64,000 nucleotides of DNA from Flavobacterium sp. (GCF_027531905.1 NZ_JAPZSU010000042.1:36861-100860); one strand, 5' to 3'; numbered from the stretch's first letter, positions 8,675-18,320 are shown. Numbers and translations: made by a program. Notes: generated by a model not told the origin, from the letters alone.

Positions 8675-9915
8675 TAGGCTTCTACTATTTTATATAATTT
8701 GTCGGACATACGGATTCTAAACGGCAGTTTGAGGGTGCAATCGTCTCCTTTGGTAGCACGCTCTGCCGAAGTATCGTTGACAAACATTTCCTCGATAATC
8801 ATTTCTTGTGCGCCAGTGCTTGGACCCGTCACCAAAATTTTATCGCCCACTTTGATGTCGTAGGCTTCGATTTTGAATTGGCCAATTTCAGCTTTGGGGA
8901 AGAAATGGGTGCCTTTGCCGACATACACTTTCTTCTGCGTAGCTACGGAACCTGAAACATCGCTCCATTCGCCCAATTCTTGTCCTAAATAATATCCCGA
9001 CCAGAATCCGCGGTTGTACACGGTGTTCAAAGCCTCCATCCACGTTGCAATTTTTTCTTTGGAGAACGTGCCGTCATAGTAGGCATCAATGGCTTCGCGG
9101 TAGGTTTTGATTACGGTGGCTACGTATTCTGGAGCACGACCGCGACCTTCGATTTTGAGGACTTGAATGCCCGAATCGATAACTTGGTCTAGGAAATCTA
9201 GGGTGCATAAATCTTTGGGCGACATCATATATTCGTTGTCCAATTCGATTTCGAAACCGGTTTCTTGGTCGATTACGGTATATTTTTTACGACAGTTTTG
9301 TTTGCAAGCACCACGGTTGGCTGAGGAGTTATGCGAATGCAGACTCAAATAACATTTACCCGAAACGGCCATACACAATGCTCCATGACCAAAGATTTCA
9401 ATCTCGACCAAATTCCCGTTAGGCCCTTTGATTTGTTCTTTTTCGATTTGTTCGGTGATTTTTTTTACTTGACGCAAACTCAATTCACGACTCAATACCA
9501 TAGTATCGGCAAAAAGGCTGTAGAATTTGATGGTTTCGATATTGGTCACATTCAATTGAGTAGAAATGTGAATTTCCATTCCCACGCTTCTAGCCATTGC
9601 AATTACGGCTTGGTCGGAAGCAATCACCGCAGTGATGTTGGCTTCTTTGGCTTTATTGATTAAGGTTTTGACCACAGATAAGTCGTGGTCATAAATGATG
9701 GTGTTTAAGGTCAAGTAACTGCGTACGTTTTTGGCTTCACAGCGTTTTGCGATTTCGGCCAAATCATCCATAGTGAAGTTGACCGAGGCGCGGGCACGCA
9801 TATTGAGTTGTTCTACTCCAAAATATACAGAGTCGCAACCATTATCTAAAGCGGCTTGCAAGGATTCGAAATTCCCAGCAGGCGCCATTAATTCTATTTT
9901 GTTGTTTGTTGTCAT
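8674..9915 (-). CDS. trhP: Peptidase U32 family protein, tRNA 5-hydroxyuridine synthesis (TrhP/YegQ)
   Basis: U32-family protein orthologous in type to E. coli TrhP (YegQ), needed for 5-hydroxylation of uridine 34 in tRNA by the prephenate-dependent route. Seen: N-terminal ELMAPAGNFESLQAAL, and the U32 signature EIFGHGALCMAVSGKCYLS (about 173-191) with its conserved cysteines, followed by NRGACKQNCRKKY. A beta-barrel-like C-terminal domain occupies roughly the last 86 residues. The start at 9915 (MTTNNKIELMAPAG) is preferred over the ATG nine codons upstream, which only adds a sequence unlike the family. It precedes a ferredoxin gene with overlapping codons and follows trhO, giving a tRNA-modification cluster. 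Confidence 0.85.
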   Translation of the reverse strand: MTTNNKIELMAPAGNFESLQAALDNGCDSVYFGVEQLNMRARASVNFTMDDLAEIAKRCEAKNVRSYLTLNTIIYDHDLSVVKTLINKAKEANITAVIASDQAVIAMARSVGMEIHISTQLNVTNIETIKFYSLFADTMVLSRELSLRQVKKITEQIEKEQIKGPNGNLVEIEIFGHGALCMAVSGKCYLSLHSHNSSANRGACKQNCRKKYTVIDQETGFEIELDNEYMMSPKDLCTLDFLDQVIDSGIQVLKIEGRGRAPEYVATVIKTYREAIDAYYDGTFSKEKIATWMEALNTVYNRGFWSGYYLGQELGEWSDVSGSVATQKKVYVGKGTHFFPKAEIGQFKIEAYDIKVGDKILVTGPSTGAQEMIIEEMFVNDTSAERATKGDDCTLKLPFRIRMSDKLYKIVEA

Positions 9916-9935
9916 TGTGTATTGTTTTGACACAG

Positions 9936-10019
9936 ATTTCACAGATTAATTTGTGAAATCTTTGTTTAATTTATTTTATAGAGTGAACCTTTGTCAAAGT
10001 TTAGAGCTTTGACAAAGGT
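9936..10019. repeat. Two hairpins filling the trhO-trhP gap
   Basis: GATTTCACA (9936-9944 area) pairs with TGTGAAATC just downstream with an 8-nt loop, and ACCTTTGTCAAAG (9987-9999) pairs with CTTTGACAAAGGT (10007-10019), a perfect 13-bp stem. The second may end or attenuate the trhO transcript. No other feature is seen between the two genes. Confidence 0.6.
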
Positions 10020-10041
10020 GATGGGTAAAAGTTTCGAAAAA

Positions 10042-11400
10042 CTATTTTAAAATCTTATACAATTTATCAGATAAACGTACTCTGAAAGGCACTTCAAAAG
10101 TTACTTTGTCGCCAGGTTGTGCGACCGTTTTTTCGATGCCGTTGACTAATATTTTTTCGAGTACAAGTTGTTCGTTTCCTGTAGTTGGACCCGAAATTAA
10201 AATGGTATCGCCTAATTGTAGTTCATTATTTTCAATGACGAAAAGAGCAACTTGCGCTTTTACAAAATAATGTTCGGCTTTACCTAAAAGAGCTTTTTTG
10301 ATTTTGATTCTTTGACGAATTTTGGTTGGAGTCGTGGCGACTGCCAATGGTGTATCCGAAAGCTCGCCAGAATGCTTGAAGGGTAATTTATCTGATTTTC
10401 CTTTTCGGAAGACTTTGTTGCCGACTTGTTTTCCTTTTCTCAATTTTACTTGCTCAACTAATGGTAAGTTGATGATGTCTAAACATTCGTTAGAACAACA
10501 ATTTTGCATGGCTTCTTTGCATTCGTCACATTGAATGAACAACAAATGGCAGCCTACATTTTCGCAATTGGTATGGTTGTCGCAAGGTTTTCCGCATTGG
10601 TGGCATTGCGAAACGATATCGTCTGTGATGCGCTCACCCAAACGATGGTCAAAAACGAAATTCTTTCCGATAAATTTACTCTCCAGATTTTCTTCTTTGA
10701 TTTGCTTGGCGTAGTTGATGATGCCTCCTTCTAACTGGAAAACATTTTTAAAACCTTGGTGTTTGAAGTAAGCCGAAGCTTTTTCGCAGCGAATTCCTCC
10801 AGTGCAATACATCACCAGATTTTTATCTTCTTTAAAGTCTTGTAATTGTTCGTTGATGATAGGCAATGATTCCCGAAACGTTTCCACATCAGGAGTAATA
10901 GCGCCTTTAAAATGACCTATTTCACTTTCGTAATGGTTTCTAAAATCAACTACAATCGTGTTGGGATCTTCTAATATTTCGTTGAATTCCTTGGCTTTGA
11001 GGTGTACTCCAATATTGGTTACATCAAAGGTTTCGTCGTTTAATCCGTCGGCCACAATTTTGTCGCGCACTTTTACAGTGAGTTTCAAAAACGAATGATC
11101 ATCGTGCTCTACGGCTACATTCAAACGAATGTTGCGCATAAATTCATAAGCTTCTAGCGTTTCGCGAAAAGCTTCTAAATTTTCGGCAGGGACAGACATT
11201 TGGGCGTTGATTCCTTCTTTGGCTACATAGGTTCTACCTAGTGCATCGAGTTTATTCCATTCGATAAATAAATCGTCGCGAAATTTTTTGGGATCTTCAA
11301 TTTTGGCATACGCATAGAAAGACAACGTGAGGCGTTGTTTTCCGGCTTGATCAATAAGCTCGGCTCTTTCTTCTGCGCTTAAGGTGTTATACAGTTGCAT
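10042..11400 (-). CDS. trhO: Rhodanese-domain tRNA uridine hydroxylase (TrhO/YceA) with an extra C-terminal U32-like domain
   Basis: TrhO-type protein: forms 5-hydroxyuridine at tRNA position 34 using oxygen. Order: N-terminal acylphosphatase-like domain (about 1-115), rhodanese domain (about 130-240) with catalytic Cys199 in MYCTGGIRCEK, and a Cys/His-rich zinc-like region (about 266-306; CHQCGKPCDNHTNC, CDECKEAMQNCC). E. coli TrhO ends near residue 350; here about 85 further residues (368-452) align without gaps to the C-terminus of the TrhP encoded next to it (about 37 of 84 identical by eye, including GDxIL-x2-GP-x-TG and PFR-x-R-x-SDKLYKI). A -7 box, TACCTTTG, lies upstream. Function confident, role of the fused tail unknown. 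Confidence 0.88.
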   Translation of the reverse strand: MQLYNTLSAEERAELIDQAGKQRLTLSFYAYAKIEDPKKFRDDLFIEWNKLDALGRTYVAKEGINAQMSVPAENLEAFRETLEAYEFMRNIRLNVAVEHDDHSFLKLTVKVRDKIVADGLNDETFDVTNIGVHLKAKEFNEILEDPNTIVVDFRNHYESEIGHFKGAITPDVETFRESLPIINEQLQDFKEDKNLVMYCTGGIRCEKASAYFKHQGFKNVFQLEGGIINYAKQIKEENLESKFIGKNFVFDHRLGERITDDIVSQCHQCGKPCDNHTNCENVGCHLLFIQCDECKEAMQNCCSNECLDIINLPLVEQVKLRKGKQVGNKVFRKGKSDKLPFKHSGELSDTPLAVATTPTKIRQRIKIKKALLGKAEHYFVKAQVALFVIENNELQLGDTILISGPTTGNEQLVLEKILVNGIEKTVAQPGDKVTFEVPFRVRLSDKLYKILK

Positions 11401-11456
11401 GCTATAAACGTTAAGTGAGAAATAAATTAGGAACTCTAATTGGAAGAATTCGGGTG

Positions 11457-11464
11457 CAAAGGTA
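11457..11464 (-). promoter_or_regulatory. Promoter -7 box of trhO
   Basis: TACCTTTG on the minus strand matches TAnnTTTG, 57 nt before the trhO start codon. Confidence 0.5.
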
Positions 11465-11926
11465 TTGCTTTTTTTAAATTAAAGTGATAAAAATCCTCTT
11501 GAAGCTAATGATTTAGAATGTTAAATGACGATAATAAGAATACTAGTATTTAAAATAAAAATGAAACCAGAGCTATTCTTACTCATTCATGTCATGGGTG
11601 TTAATACAATTTTTTTTACATAACACAAAACATAAATGTTTTAAATAAATGGTAAAAAAGTCAAATTAAAAAGACTTTTTTTGAGGGAAATAAAAATGAA
11701 AATTTGGTAAAACCCTGAAATTGAGGTTTTATTAACCTGTATTGTCTCAGTGATTTAAAAATATATTGGGTTTAGAATAAGGTAAAAGAAGGCTTGGTGT
11801 TCCTTCATAAAATTTACATAAATGACACATAATTTTTTTCAAATTAACTATTTCGCCATGTTTAGTGTGTGTTTTTTAGTTAAATTTGATGGAATTGTAT
11901 TTACTATCAACCTAAAAAAACATCAA
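11465..11926. other. Intergenic region between divergent trhO and the efflux operon
   Basis: No convincing gene. It is very AT-rich. A hairpin AAAAAAGTC (11654-11662) / GACTTTTTT (11673-11681) with terminator form is present. An in-frame upstream ATG for acrA at 11822 was not used because the 35 residues it adds precede an intact lipoprotein signal. No regulator gene accompanies the efflux operon. Confidence 0.5.
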
Positions 11927-13066
11927 ATGGGCTTAGTTGAGAATTATAAGAAGAGTATTGTACTGTTTTTTTCATTTGTTTTTCTTGTTTCATGTAATAA
12001 AAAAGAAAGTCAGGCACCACCTCCAATCCCTGCTCCTTTTATAACAGTTGAAGCCAAAGATGTTCCTATTTATAAAGAATTTGCAGCACAAACGTTTGGA
12101 GATTTGGATATCGATTTGACGGCTAGAGTGGATGGTATTTTGACGGGGATTCACTTTATTGAAGGGCAGAAGGTGAAAAAAGGGCAGTTACTGTATACTA
12201 TAGATCCCTTAGAATATGATACTAAAGTAGATCAGGTAAAAGGACAAGTGGCAGTATCGCAAAGTAATCTTGTTAATGCTGAGGAAGAATTGAAAAGGAT
12301 TCGTCCTTTAGCTGATATGAATGCGGTTAGCCAACGCGAATTGGATGCAGCAGTTGCTAAAGCTAAAGCAGCTCGTTCTAACTATGAAAGTACGCAAGCC
12401 ACATTACGTAATCAAAAGTTAGAGCGTAGTTATTGTAATATAATGTCGCCTATTAATGGAGTCATAGGAATAAGTAATGCTAGAGTTGGAGATTATATTT
12501 CTAGAATAGGAAATTCTTCTAAATTAAATACAGTTTCTCTTTTAGATAAAGTTAGAGTGCGATTCACGATTAGTGAAGCAGAATATTTAGAATATCGTAA
12601 GAAGAAAAGTTTAAGTAAAGATAATACAACCAATGATATTGAGCTATTGCTTTCAGACGGAAGTGTGCATCCTTATAAAGGAGTCCTGAATTTTTCGGAT
12701 GCCAAAATCGATCCTACAACAGGAACCATGACTATCGAAACGACGTTCTCTAATCCAGAAAATAACTTGCGTTCTGGACAATTTTCAAAAGTAAGAGCCT
12801 TAATAGAAAACCAACGAAACGCCATTGCTATACCACAAAAAGCAGTGACCGAATTACAAGGAATTTATCAAGTATTAGTTATTGATAAAGAAAATAAAAT
12901 TCAAGTTCGTATTGTTGAAGTAGGGGCCAAAGTAGGAGAAGACTGGGTCATTACTAAAGGTATCAATGTAGGAGATAGAGTAGCTATAACAGGAAGTATG
13001 TTTATTCAACCTGGCGCTGTAGTAAATCCTGTTCCTTATGTAACCGAAAATAAAAAAGCGAAATAG
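11927..13066 (+). CDS. RND efflux periplasmic adaptor (AcrA/MexA-type membrane fusion lipoprotein)
   Basis: Links the inner-membrane pump encoded downstream to an outer-membrane channel. The start at 11927 puts a lipoprotein signal at the N-terminus (basic MGLVENYKKS, hydrophobic stretch, lipobox FLVSC). Then come the barrel-sandwich/lipoyl halves (ARVDGILTGIHFIEGQKVKKGQLLY and CNIMSPINGVIG), the helical hairpin between them (about 95-145), a beta-barrel domain and a membrane-proximal domain. About 379 residues is normal for HAE1 adaptors. The stop lies 2 nt before the acrB start, so it is an operon with acrB and the channel. Confidence 0.93.
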   Translation: MGLVENYKKSIVLFFSFVFLVSCNKKESQAPPPIPAPFITVEAKDVPIYKEFAAQTFGDLDIDLTARVDGILTGIHFIEGQKVKKGQLLYTIDPLEYDTKVDQVKGQVAVSQSNLVNAEEELKRIRPLADMNAVSQRELDAAVAKAKAARSNYESTQATLRNQKLERSYCNIMSPINGVIGISNARVGDYISRIGNSSKLNTVSLLDKVRVRFTISEAEYLEYRKKKSLSKDNTTNDIELLLSDGSVHPYKGVLNFSDAKIDPTTGTMTIETTFSNPENNLRSGQFSKVRALIENQRNAIAIPQKAVTELQGIYQVLVIDKENKIQVRIVEVGAKVGEDWVITKGINVGDRVAITGSMFIQPGAVVNPVPYVTENKKAK

Positions 13067-13068
13067 TT

Positions 13069-16000
13069 ATGGATAATTTTTTTGTAAGAAGACCTATTGT
13101 AGCCATAGTTTTATCCATATTTATGGTAATCATAGGGGGTTTATCTATACTAAATACTCCTATTGCTCAATATCCTGAAATTGCACCGCCAGTAGTTCAA
13201 ATTCAAACCAGTTATCGAGGTGCTAACGCGTTAAACGTAGAACAAGCCGTTGCTACTCCAATTGAACAAAAAGTAAATGGGGTGGAAAATATGTTGTACA
13301 TGCAGTCTACCAACACAGGAGATGGGAGTATGTCTTTGTCGGTAACCTTTGATATGGGAACCGATTTGGATAATGCCACGATGTTAACGCAAAACCGTGT
13401 AGCATCGGCCACTTCAACCTTGCCAGTTGATGTTAAAAATACGGGAGTTACGACCAAAAAGTCACTGTCGATGCCGTTACTTCTGTTCTCACTTTCTTCT
13501 CCTAATAACACCTATAGTTCCGACTTTTTAACGAATTATGCCAATATCAATATTGTAGATGCTTTATCTAGAATTAAAGGGGTGGGTGAAGTAGTGATTT
13601 TTGGAGGAAGTAATTATGCGATGCGTATTTGGGTTAAACCAGATATTTTGGCCAAATACAAATTGACCATCCCGGATATTATGAGTGCGATTAAGGATCA
13701 AAACTCGATTGCTCCTGGAGGAAAATTTGGGGCGCCACCTGCAGAAGATGGGAACGAGTTTACCTACAACGTAACACTAAAAGATCGTTTGGTTGACATT
13801 AAAGATTTTGAAAATATTATTTTAAAATCAAATATTGGTAACCAACAAGTGCGATTAAAAGATGTTGCAACAGTGGCTTTGGGAACCGAAAGTTATGCCT
13901 CAAAAGGCGCTTTAAATGGGAAGCCAGCGGGAACTATTGGTATCAAACAAATGCCAGGATCTAATGCACTTGAAGTAGCTGCCGAGGCAAAGAAAACAAT
14001 GGAGGAATTGAGTAAAAAATTCCCTCAAGATTTAACTTACCACACTTCATTGGATACTACTTTGGCGATTACAGAGGGAATTAGTGAAATTATGCACACC
14101 CTTTTGGAAGCTATCGTTTTGGTAATTATCGTGGTGTTTATCTTTTTGCAAAATTGGAGAGCAACTATTATTCCATTACTTACGGTACCTGTGTCGTTAA
14201 TTGGAGTATTTATGTTGTTTCCTTTGTTAGGTTTCTCAGTAAACGTATTGTCACTTTTAGGCTTGGTTTTGGCTATTGGAATTGTGGTCGATGATGCTAT
14301 TGTTGTGGTAGAAGCTGTAATGCATCATATTGAGCATGGACTCTCACCACGTGAAGCCACCAACAAAGCAATGAAAGAAGTTTCAGGTCCAGTAATTGCT
14401 ATTGCAGTAGTTTTGACCGCGGTATTTATTCCTGTTGCCATGACTCCTGGGATTACCGGGCGTTTGTACCAACAATTTGCCATTACAATTGCTATTTCAG
14501 TAATCTTTTCTGCGATAAGTGCACTTACGCTTAGTCCCGCCTTGTGTTCTATTTTATTAAAACCAAATCAAGAGCCTAAAGGTTGGCTTGGAAAATTCTT
14601 TAAAGCATTCAACCAAAAATTCGAATCATTTACCAATAAATATACTGGATTTACCGCATTTTTGATCAAAAAAACGGTTCGTAGTTTTATTTTTATTGGA
14701 ATAATCATAGGAGCTATTGCAATATTGGGTAGTAAAATTCCAGCAGGATTTGTACCCGAAGAAGATCAAGGCTATTTGTTTGTTAATGTTGAATTGCCAG
14801 GTGCCTCTTCTTTACATAGAACTGAAGCGGTTTGTAAAAAAATAGAAGGCATTTTAGGTTCAATTGAGGGGATCGAATATTACACTACGGTATCAGGCTA
14901 TAGTTTGTTGAAAAATTCGATGGCTACTAATAACGGCTTCTTTTTCATTTCCTTAAAAGAATGGAAAAAAAGAGACAAGGATGTCTTTAAAATTATTCAA
15001 GAAATAAATGGTAAGTTGGTTTATGCCGTTCCAGAAGCGACTGCTTTTGCATTTGGACCACCACCAATTAGTGGTATCGGAAATGCAGCTGGCTTTTCGA
15101 TGATGTTGCAAGACAGAGCAGGGAAAACACCACAGTATTTGTTTGAAAATGCCCAACGTTTTATGGCCGAAGCTCGAAAACGACCTGAAATTGGAAGCGT
15201 GAGAACGACCTTTAATCCTTATGTTCCTCAAATTAGTTTGGATATTGATCGGGACAAAGTAACCGAATTGAATTTATCTCTTTCAGAGGTTAATTTAGCT
15301 ATTGGAGCCAGTTTAGGAGGGCAATATGTCAATGAGTTCAACCGATTTGGGCGTCAATATATTGTATTGATTCAAGCAGCTCCAAGTTTTACACTAAATC
15401 CCGAAGATATTAATAAAATATTTGTTCGAAGTAAAGACAATATTATGATCCCTATTTCGAGTATTGCTACCATCAAAAAGGAGAGTGGCCCTGAGTTTAC
15501 GACTCGTTTTAACTTGTATCGTTCGGCAGAAATTGGTGGATCACCTGCTCCAGGATACACCTCTTCTGAGGCTAGAGTAGCGCTAGAAGAAACGGCTTTA
15601 AAAGTATTACCTACTGATATGGGCTATCAATGGTCGGCTATGAGTTATCAAGAAAAACAAGCTGAAGGTAAAGGTGCTACCGTTTTTATTATGGCCATTT
15701 TATTTGTTTTCTTAATATTAGCAGCCCAATACGAAAGTTGGAAATTACCCTTTAGTGTATTGTTAGGAACGCCTTTTGCTGTTTTTGGCGCCTTTTTGGG
15801 ATTATATCTTTGTAAGTTATTTAGTCCTGATTATGTGAACAATGTTTTTGCTCAGATTGGATTGGTAATGCTTATTGGATTAGCGGCCAAAAACGCAATT
15901 CTTATTGTTGAATTTGCCAAAGCCGAATACGAAAAAGGAGTACCATTGGTGGAAGCTGCTTTGACCGCTGCTAAGTTGCGATTTCGACCCATTTTGATGA

Positions 16001-16227
16001 CGGCTTTTGCTTTTATTTTAGGTGTTGTTCCTTTGTTGACAGCTTCTGGAGCGGGAGCTCAAGCGCGAAAAGTAATGGGAATGACGGTGTTTAGTGGAAT
16101 GCTAGTGGCTACCATAATGGGAGTATGTTTTATTCCGGTGCTTTTCGTTTTTGTGGAAAGAATTGGAAAAAAGAAACATCAAGAAAATGCGGTTGAATCT
16201 ACAAAATCTATCAGTCATGAAGAATAA
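13069..16227 (+). CDS. RND multidrug efflux permease, HAE1 family (AcrB-type)
   Basis: Proton-driven inner-membrane trimeric pump. It opens with the typical MDNFFVRRPIVAIVLS, and is 1052 residues, the family norm. Twelve hydrophobic segments are distributed as one, then five, then one, then five around two large periplasmic loops; the proton-relay Asp pair is visible in LAIGIVVDDAIVVVEAV, and GPPPISGIGNAAGF belongs to the second periplasmic loop. Substrate range cannot be inferred. Its last 11 nt overlap the start of the channel gene. Confidence 0.96.
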   Translation: MDNFFVRRPIVAIVLSIFMVIIGGLSILNTPIAQYPEIAPPVVQIQTSYRGANALNVEQAVATPIEQKVNGVENMLYMQSTNTGDGSMSLSVTFDMGTDLDNATMLTQNRVASATSTLPVDVKNTGVTTKKSLSMPLLLFSLSSPNNTYSSDFLTNYANINIVDALSRIKGVGEVVIFGGSNYAMRIWVKPDILAKYKLTIPDIMSAIKDQNSIAPGGKFGAPPAEDGNEFTYNVTLKDRLVDIKDFENIILKSNIGNQQVRLKDVATVALGTESYASKGALNGKPAGTIGIKQMPGSNALEVAAEAKKTMEELSKKFPQDLTYHTSLDTTLAITEGISEIMHTLLEAIVLVIIVVFIFLQNWRATIIPLLTVPVSLIGVFMLFPLLGFSVNVLSLLGLVLAIGIVVDDAIVVVEAVMHHIEHGLSPREATNKAMKEVSGPVIAIAVVLTAVFIPVAMTPGITGRLYQQFAITIAISVIFSAISALTLSPALCSILLKPNQEPKGWLGKFFKAFNQKFESFTNKYTGFTAFLIKKTVRSFIFIGIIIGAIAILGSKIPAGFVPEEDQGYLFVNVELPGASSLHRTEAVCKKIEGILGSIEGIEYYTTVSGYSLLKNSMATNNGFFFISLKEWKKRDKDVFKIIQEINGKLVYAVPEATAFAFGPPPISGIGNAAGFSMMLQDRAGKTPQYLFENAQRFMAEARKRPEIGSVRTTFNPYVPQISLDIDRDKVTELNLSLSEVNLAIGASLGGQYVNEFNRFGRQYIVLIQAAPSFTLNPEDINKIFVRSKDNIMIPISSIATIKKESGPEFTTRFNLYRSAEIGGSPAPGYTSSEARVALEETALKVLPTDMGYQWSAMSYQEKQAEGKGATVFIMAILFVFLILAAQYESWKLPFSVLLGTPFAVFGAFLGLYLCKLFSPDYVNNVFAQIGLVMLIGLAAKNAILIVEFAKAEYEKGVPLVEAALTAAKLRFRPILMTAFAFILGVVPLLTASGAGAQARKVMGMTVFSGMLVATIMGVCFIPVLFVFVERIGKKKHQENAVESTKSISHEE

Positions 16228-17587
16228 ATTAAAATATGGCGCTCTACTTGTGGTATTGGCATTATTGCCTACTAGTTGTTTGGTGGGTCCGAAATATAAA
16301 GCTCCCGAATTTCAGGAAAATGCAGTAAGCAAATTTCAATATGCAAAAAACGCAGATACTACCAAGACTATTTTAAATGTAAAATGGTTTGAGATCTTTA
16401 ATGATGAGGTACTGAAAGGATTGATCAACAAAGGCATTGAAAACAATTTTGATTTAAAAATAGCAATTTCTCGTTTAGAGCAAGCCAAAGCCAATTTAGG
16501 ATTTACTAAGGCCAATGTTTTTCCATCTTTTCAGTACAGTGCTGGAGCTAATACGGCTCAAAATTTCATTCAAAATTCATCATTAATTGGAAATATGTCT
16601 TGGGAAATTGATTTCTGGGGCAAATTACGCCACGAAAATAGAGCCGTTCAAAATGAATTGTTAGCTACTGAAGAAGCACGTAAAACAGTCATGGCTGGAA
16701 TTGTTAGCGATATTGCCACCGCTTATTTTCAATTAAGAGATTTAGACAATCAGTTAGAAATCACAAAACAAACGCTAAAAACACGTCAGGATTCTTACGT
16801 AATCATTTCAGATCGTTTCAAGAGCGGGTACACTTCTGAATTAGATAAAGTGCAAATCGAGCAACAAGTAGCCATTGCTGAGGCGGCTTTACCTAATATC
16901 AAAAGACAAATCACGGTTTTAGAAAACACCATCTCTATTTTAATTGGTCAAATACCGGGCCCGATTGCGCGAGGTAAGATGAATAAAGATCAATTGATGG
17001 TGACCGATTTGCCCACTGCCATTCCTTCGTCGTTGCTGCAAAATCGTCCCGATGTAAAAAGAGCAGAATTGCAATACATTGCGGCTCACGAAAGAATTGG
17101 AGTGGCGCAAGCGATGCGTTTTCCATCTTTTAATATTGCAGCTTTCGCAGGATTAGCGACTCCAAAAATTGGAGATTTGTTTAATGATGGTTCTTATAGA
17201 GATAATGCTTCTGTTGGTATAACTGGGCCATTGTTTCAATTTGGAAAAAATAAAAGACGTGTAGAAATCAATAGACAATTGGCAGAACAATCTAAAATTA
17301 GTTATGAGAAAACGTATTTAGTTGCTATTGCCGAAGTCGAAAATGCGATTCAAAACGCTTCCACTTTAAAAGAGGAATATGAAGCAAGAAGCCGTCAGGT
17401 CGCTGCTGCAAAAAAGAATTATGAATTATCCTATGCACGTTATTACAATGGTTATGTTTCGTATTTAGAAGTATTGGATGTACAACGTTCGTTATTTGAT
17501 GCAGAAATTAGTTTGTCACAATTATCACAACGACAATTGGCAGCTATGGTTCAATTATACAAAGCCTTAGGCGGAGGTTGGAATTAA
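16217..17587 (+). CDS. Outer-membrane efflux channel lipoprotein (TolC/OprM type)
   Basis: Third component of the tripartite efflux system. The start at 16217 (MKNKLKYGALLVVLALLPTSC) yields a lipoprotein signal with lipobox PTSC; the longer frame starting at 16151 lies inside acrB and is rejected. About 456 residues contain the duplicated outer-membrane-efflux repeat: first half with NLGFTKANVFPSF, second with ERIGVAQAMRFPSF, the characteristic paired 'A..FPSF' strands. It overlaps acrB by 11 nt, then a strong terminator follows. Confidence 0.94.
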   Translation: MKNKLKYGALLVVLALLPTSCLVGPKYKAPEFQENAVSKFQYAKNADTTKTILNVKWFEIFNDEVLKGLINKGIENNFDLKIAISRLEQAKANLGFTKANVFPSFQYSAGANTAQNFIQNSSLIGNMSWEIDFWGKLRHENRAVQNELLATEEARKTVMAGIVSDIATAYFQLRDLDNQLEITKQTLKTRQDSYVIISDRFKSGYTSELDKVQIEQQVAIAEAALPNIKRQITVLENTISILIGQIPGPIARGKMNKDQLMVTDLPTAIPSSLLQNRPDVKRAELQYIAAHERIGVAQAMRFPSFNIAAFAGLATPKIGDLFNDGSYRDNASVGITGPLFQFGKNKRRVEINRQLAEQSKISYEKTYLVAIAEVENAIQNASTLKEEYEARSRQVAAAKKNYELSYARYYNGYVSYLEVLDVQRSLFDAEISLSQLSQRQLAAMVQLYKALGGGWN

Positions 17588-17591
17588 AAAA

Positions 17592-17641
17592 TATAGAGCA
17601 TAAAAAAACATCCGAATAGGGATGTTTTTTTATGCTCTATA
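17592..17641. terminator. Strong bidirectional terminator
   Basis: A 22-bp perfect stem (17592-17613 with 17620-17641) and 6-nt loop, with the A and T runs inside the stem, between the convergent efflux operon and bacilliredoxin gene. Confidence 0.85.
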
Positions 17642-17652
17642 AAATGATACGA

Positions 17653-18063
17653 TTAGCAATATTCGTTAAAAGCATCTTTCAAGTTGTCTGCAATCATTTC
17701 TGCAGGACGACCTTCAATATGATGACGTTCTAACATATGCACTAATTCTCCGTTTTTGAATAAAGCCATAGAAGGCGATGATGGAGGAAAAGGAAACATA
17801 TGTTGTCTAGCAGCATCAACAGCTTCTTTGTCAACACCAGCGAAAACAGTAATTAAATGGTCTGGTTTTTTAGCACCATCTAAACTCATTTTTGCTCCTG
17901 GACGTGCATTTCTTGCAGCACATCCGCATACAGAATTCACAACTACTAATGTTGTTCCTTCTGCTTTTATAGCAGCATCTACTTCTGCTGCATTATGTAA
18001 ATCTTGGAAACCAGCAGCAGTTAATTCTGCTTGCATTGGTAAAACCATATCTTGTGGATACAT
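17653..18063 (-). CDS. Bacilliredoxin (BrxA/BrxB, YphP/YqiW family)
   Basis: Thioredoxin-fold protein that removes bacillithiol from mixed disulfides in Firmicutes; family also widespread in Bacteroidota. The active-site CGC motif is at residues 46-48 (VVNSVCGCAARNARPG), and 136 residues is the family length. MYPQDMVLPMQAEL is the expected N-terminus. Cytoplasmic. Preceded by a -7 box TAACTTTG (18096-18103, minus strand). Monocistronic: convergent with the efflux operon, separated from the upstream module by about 260 bp. Confidence 0.92.
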   Translation of the reverse strand: MYPQDMVLPMQAELTAAGFQDLHNAAEVDAAIKAEGTTLVVVNSVCGCAARNARPGAKMSLDGAKKPDHLITVFAGVDKEAVDAARQHMFPFPPSSPSMALFKNGELVHMLERHHIEGRPAEMIADNLKDAFNEYC

Positions 18064-18095
18064 ATTTTTTATTTTTAGTTAACTGAATTAAGGCG

Positions 18096-18103
18096 CAAAG
18101 TTA
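18096..18103 (-). promoter_or_regulatory. Promoter -7 box of the bacilliredoxin gene
   Basis: TAACTTTG on the minus strand, 33 nt before the start codon. The rest of the interval to 18320 is AT-rich, with a weak GTCTATA/TATAGAC inverted repeat and no gene. Confidence 0.5.
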
Positions 18104-18320
18104 CAAAGTTTGCCAAAAAATTATAAGAACGAATTATAAAGTTTTGTTATAGTTTAGCATTGCTTTTATGATGGTCTATATAGTTTTCAAGTATAGACTT
18201 GTATTCTCAAATTTAAAAACATTTTTAAAATAGGGCAAAAATTCTCTCGGGTTGATATTTTAGAATAGACTATATTGTGTTTTGATTTTTGGATAAAAAA
18301 CACCAATTATTACAAACGGA

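Noticed and set aside
11822..11926. N-terminal extension of the efflux adaptor
   Set aside because: The added 35 residues would place the intact lipoprotein signal in the interior of the protein.
16151..16216. Upstream start for the efflux channel gene
   Set aside because: It lies inside the acrB coding sequence and would bury the lipoprotein signal.
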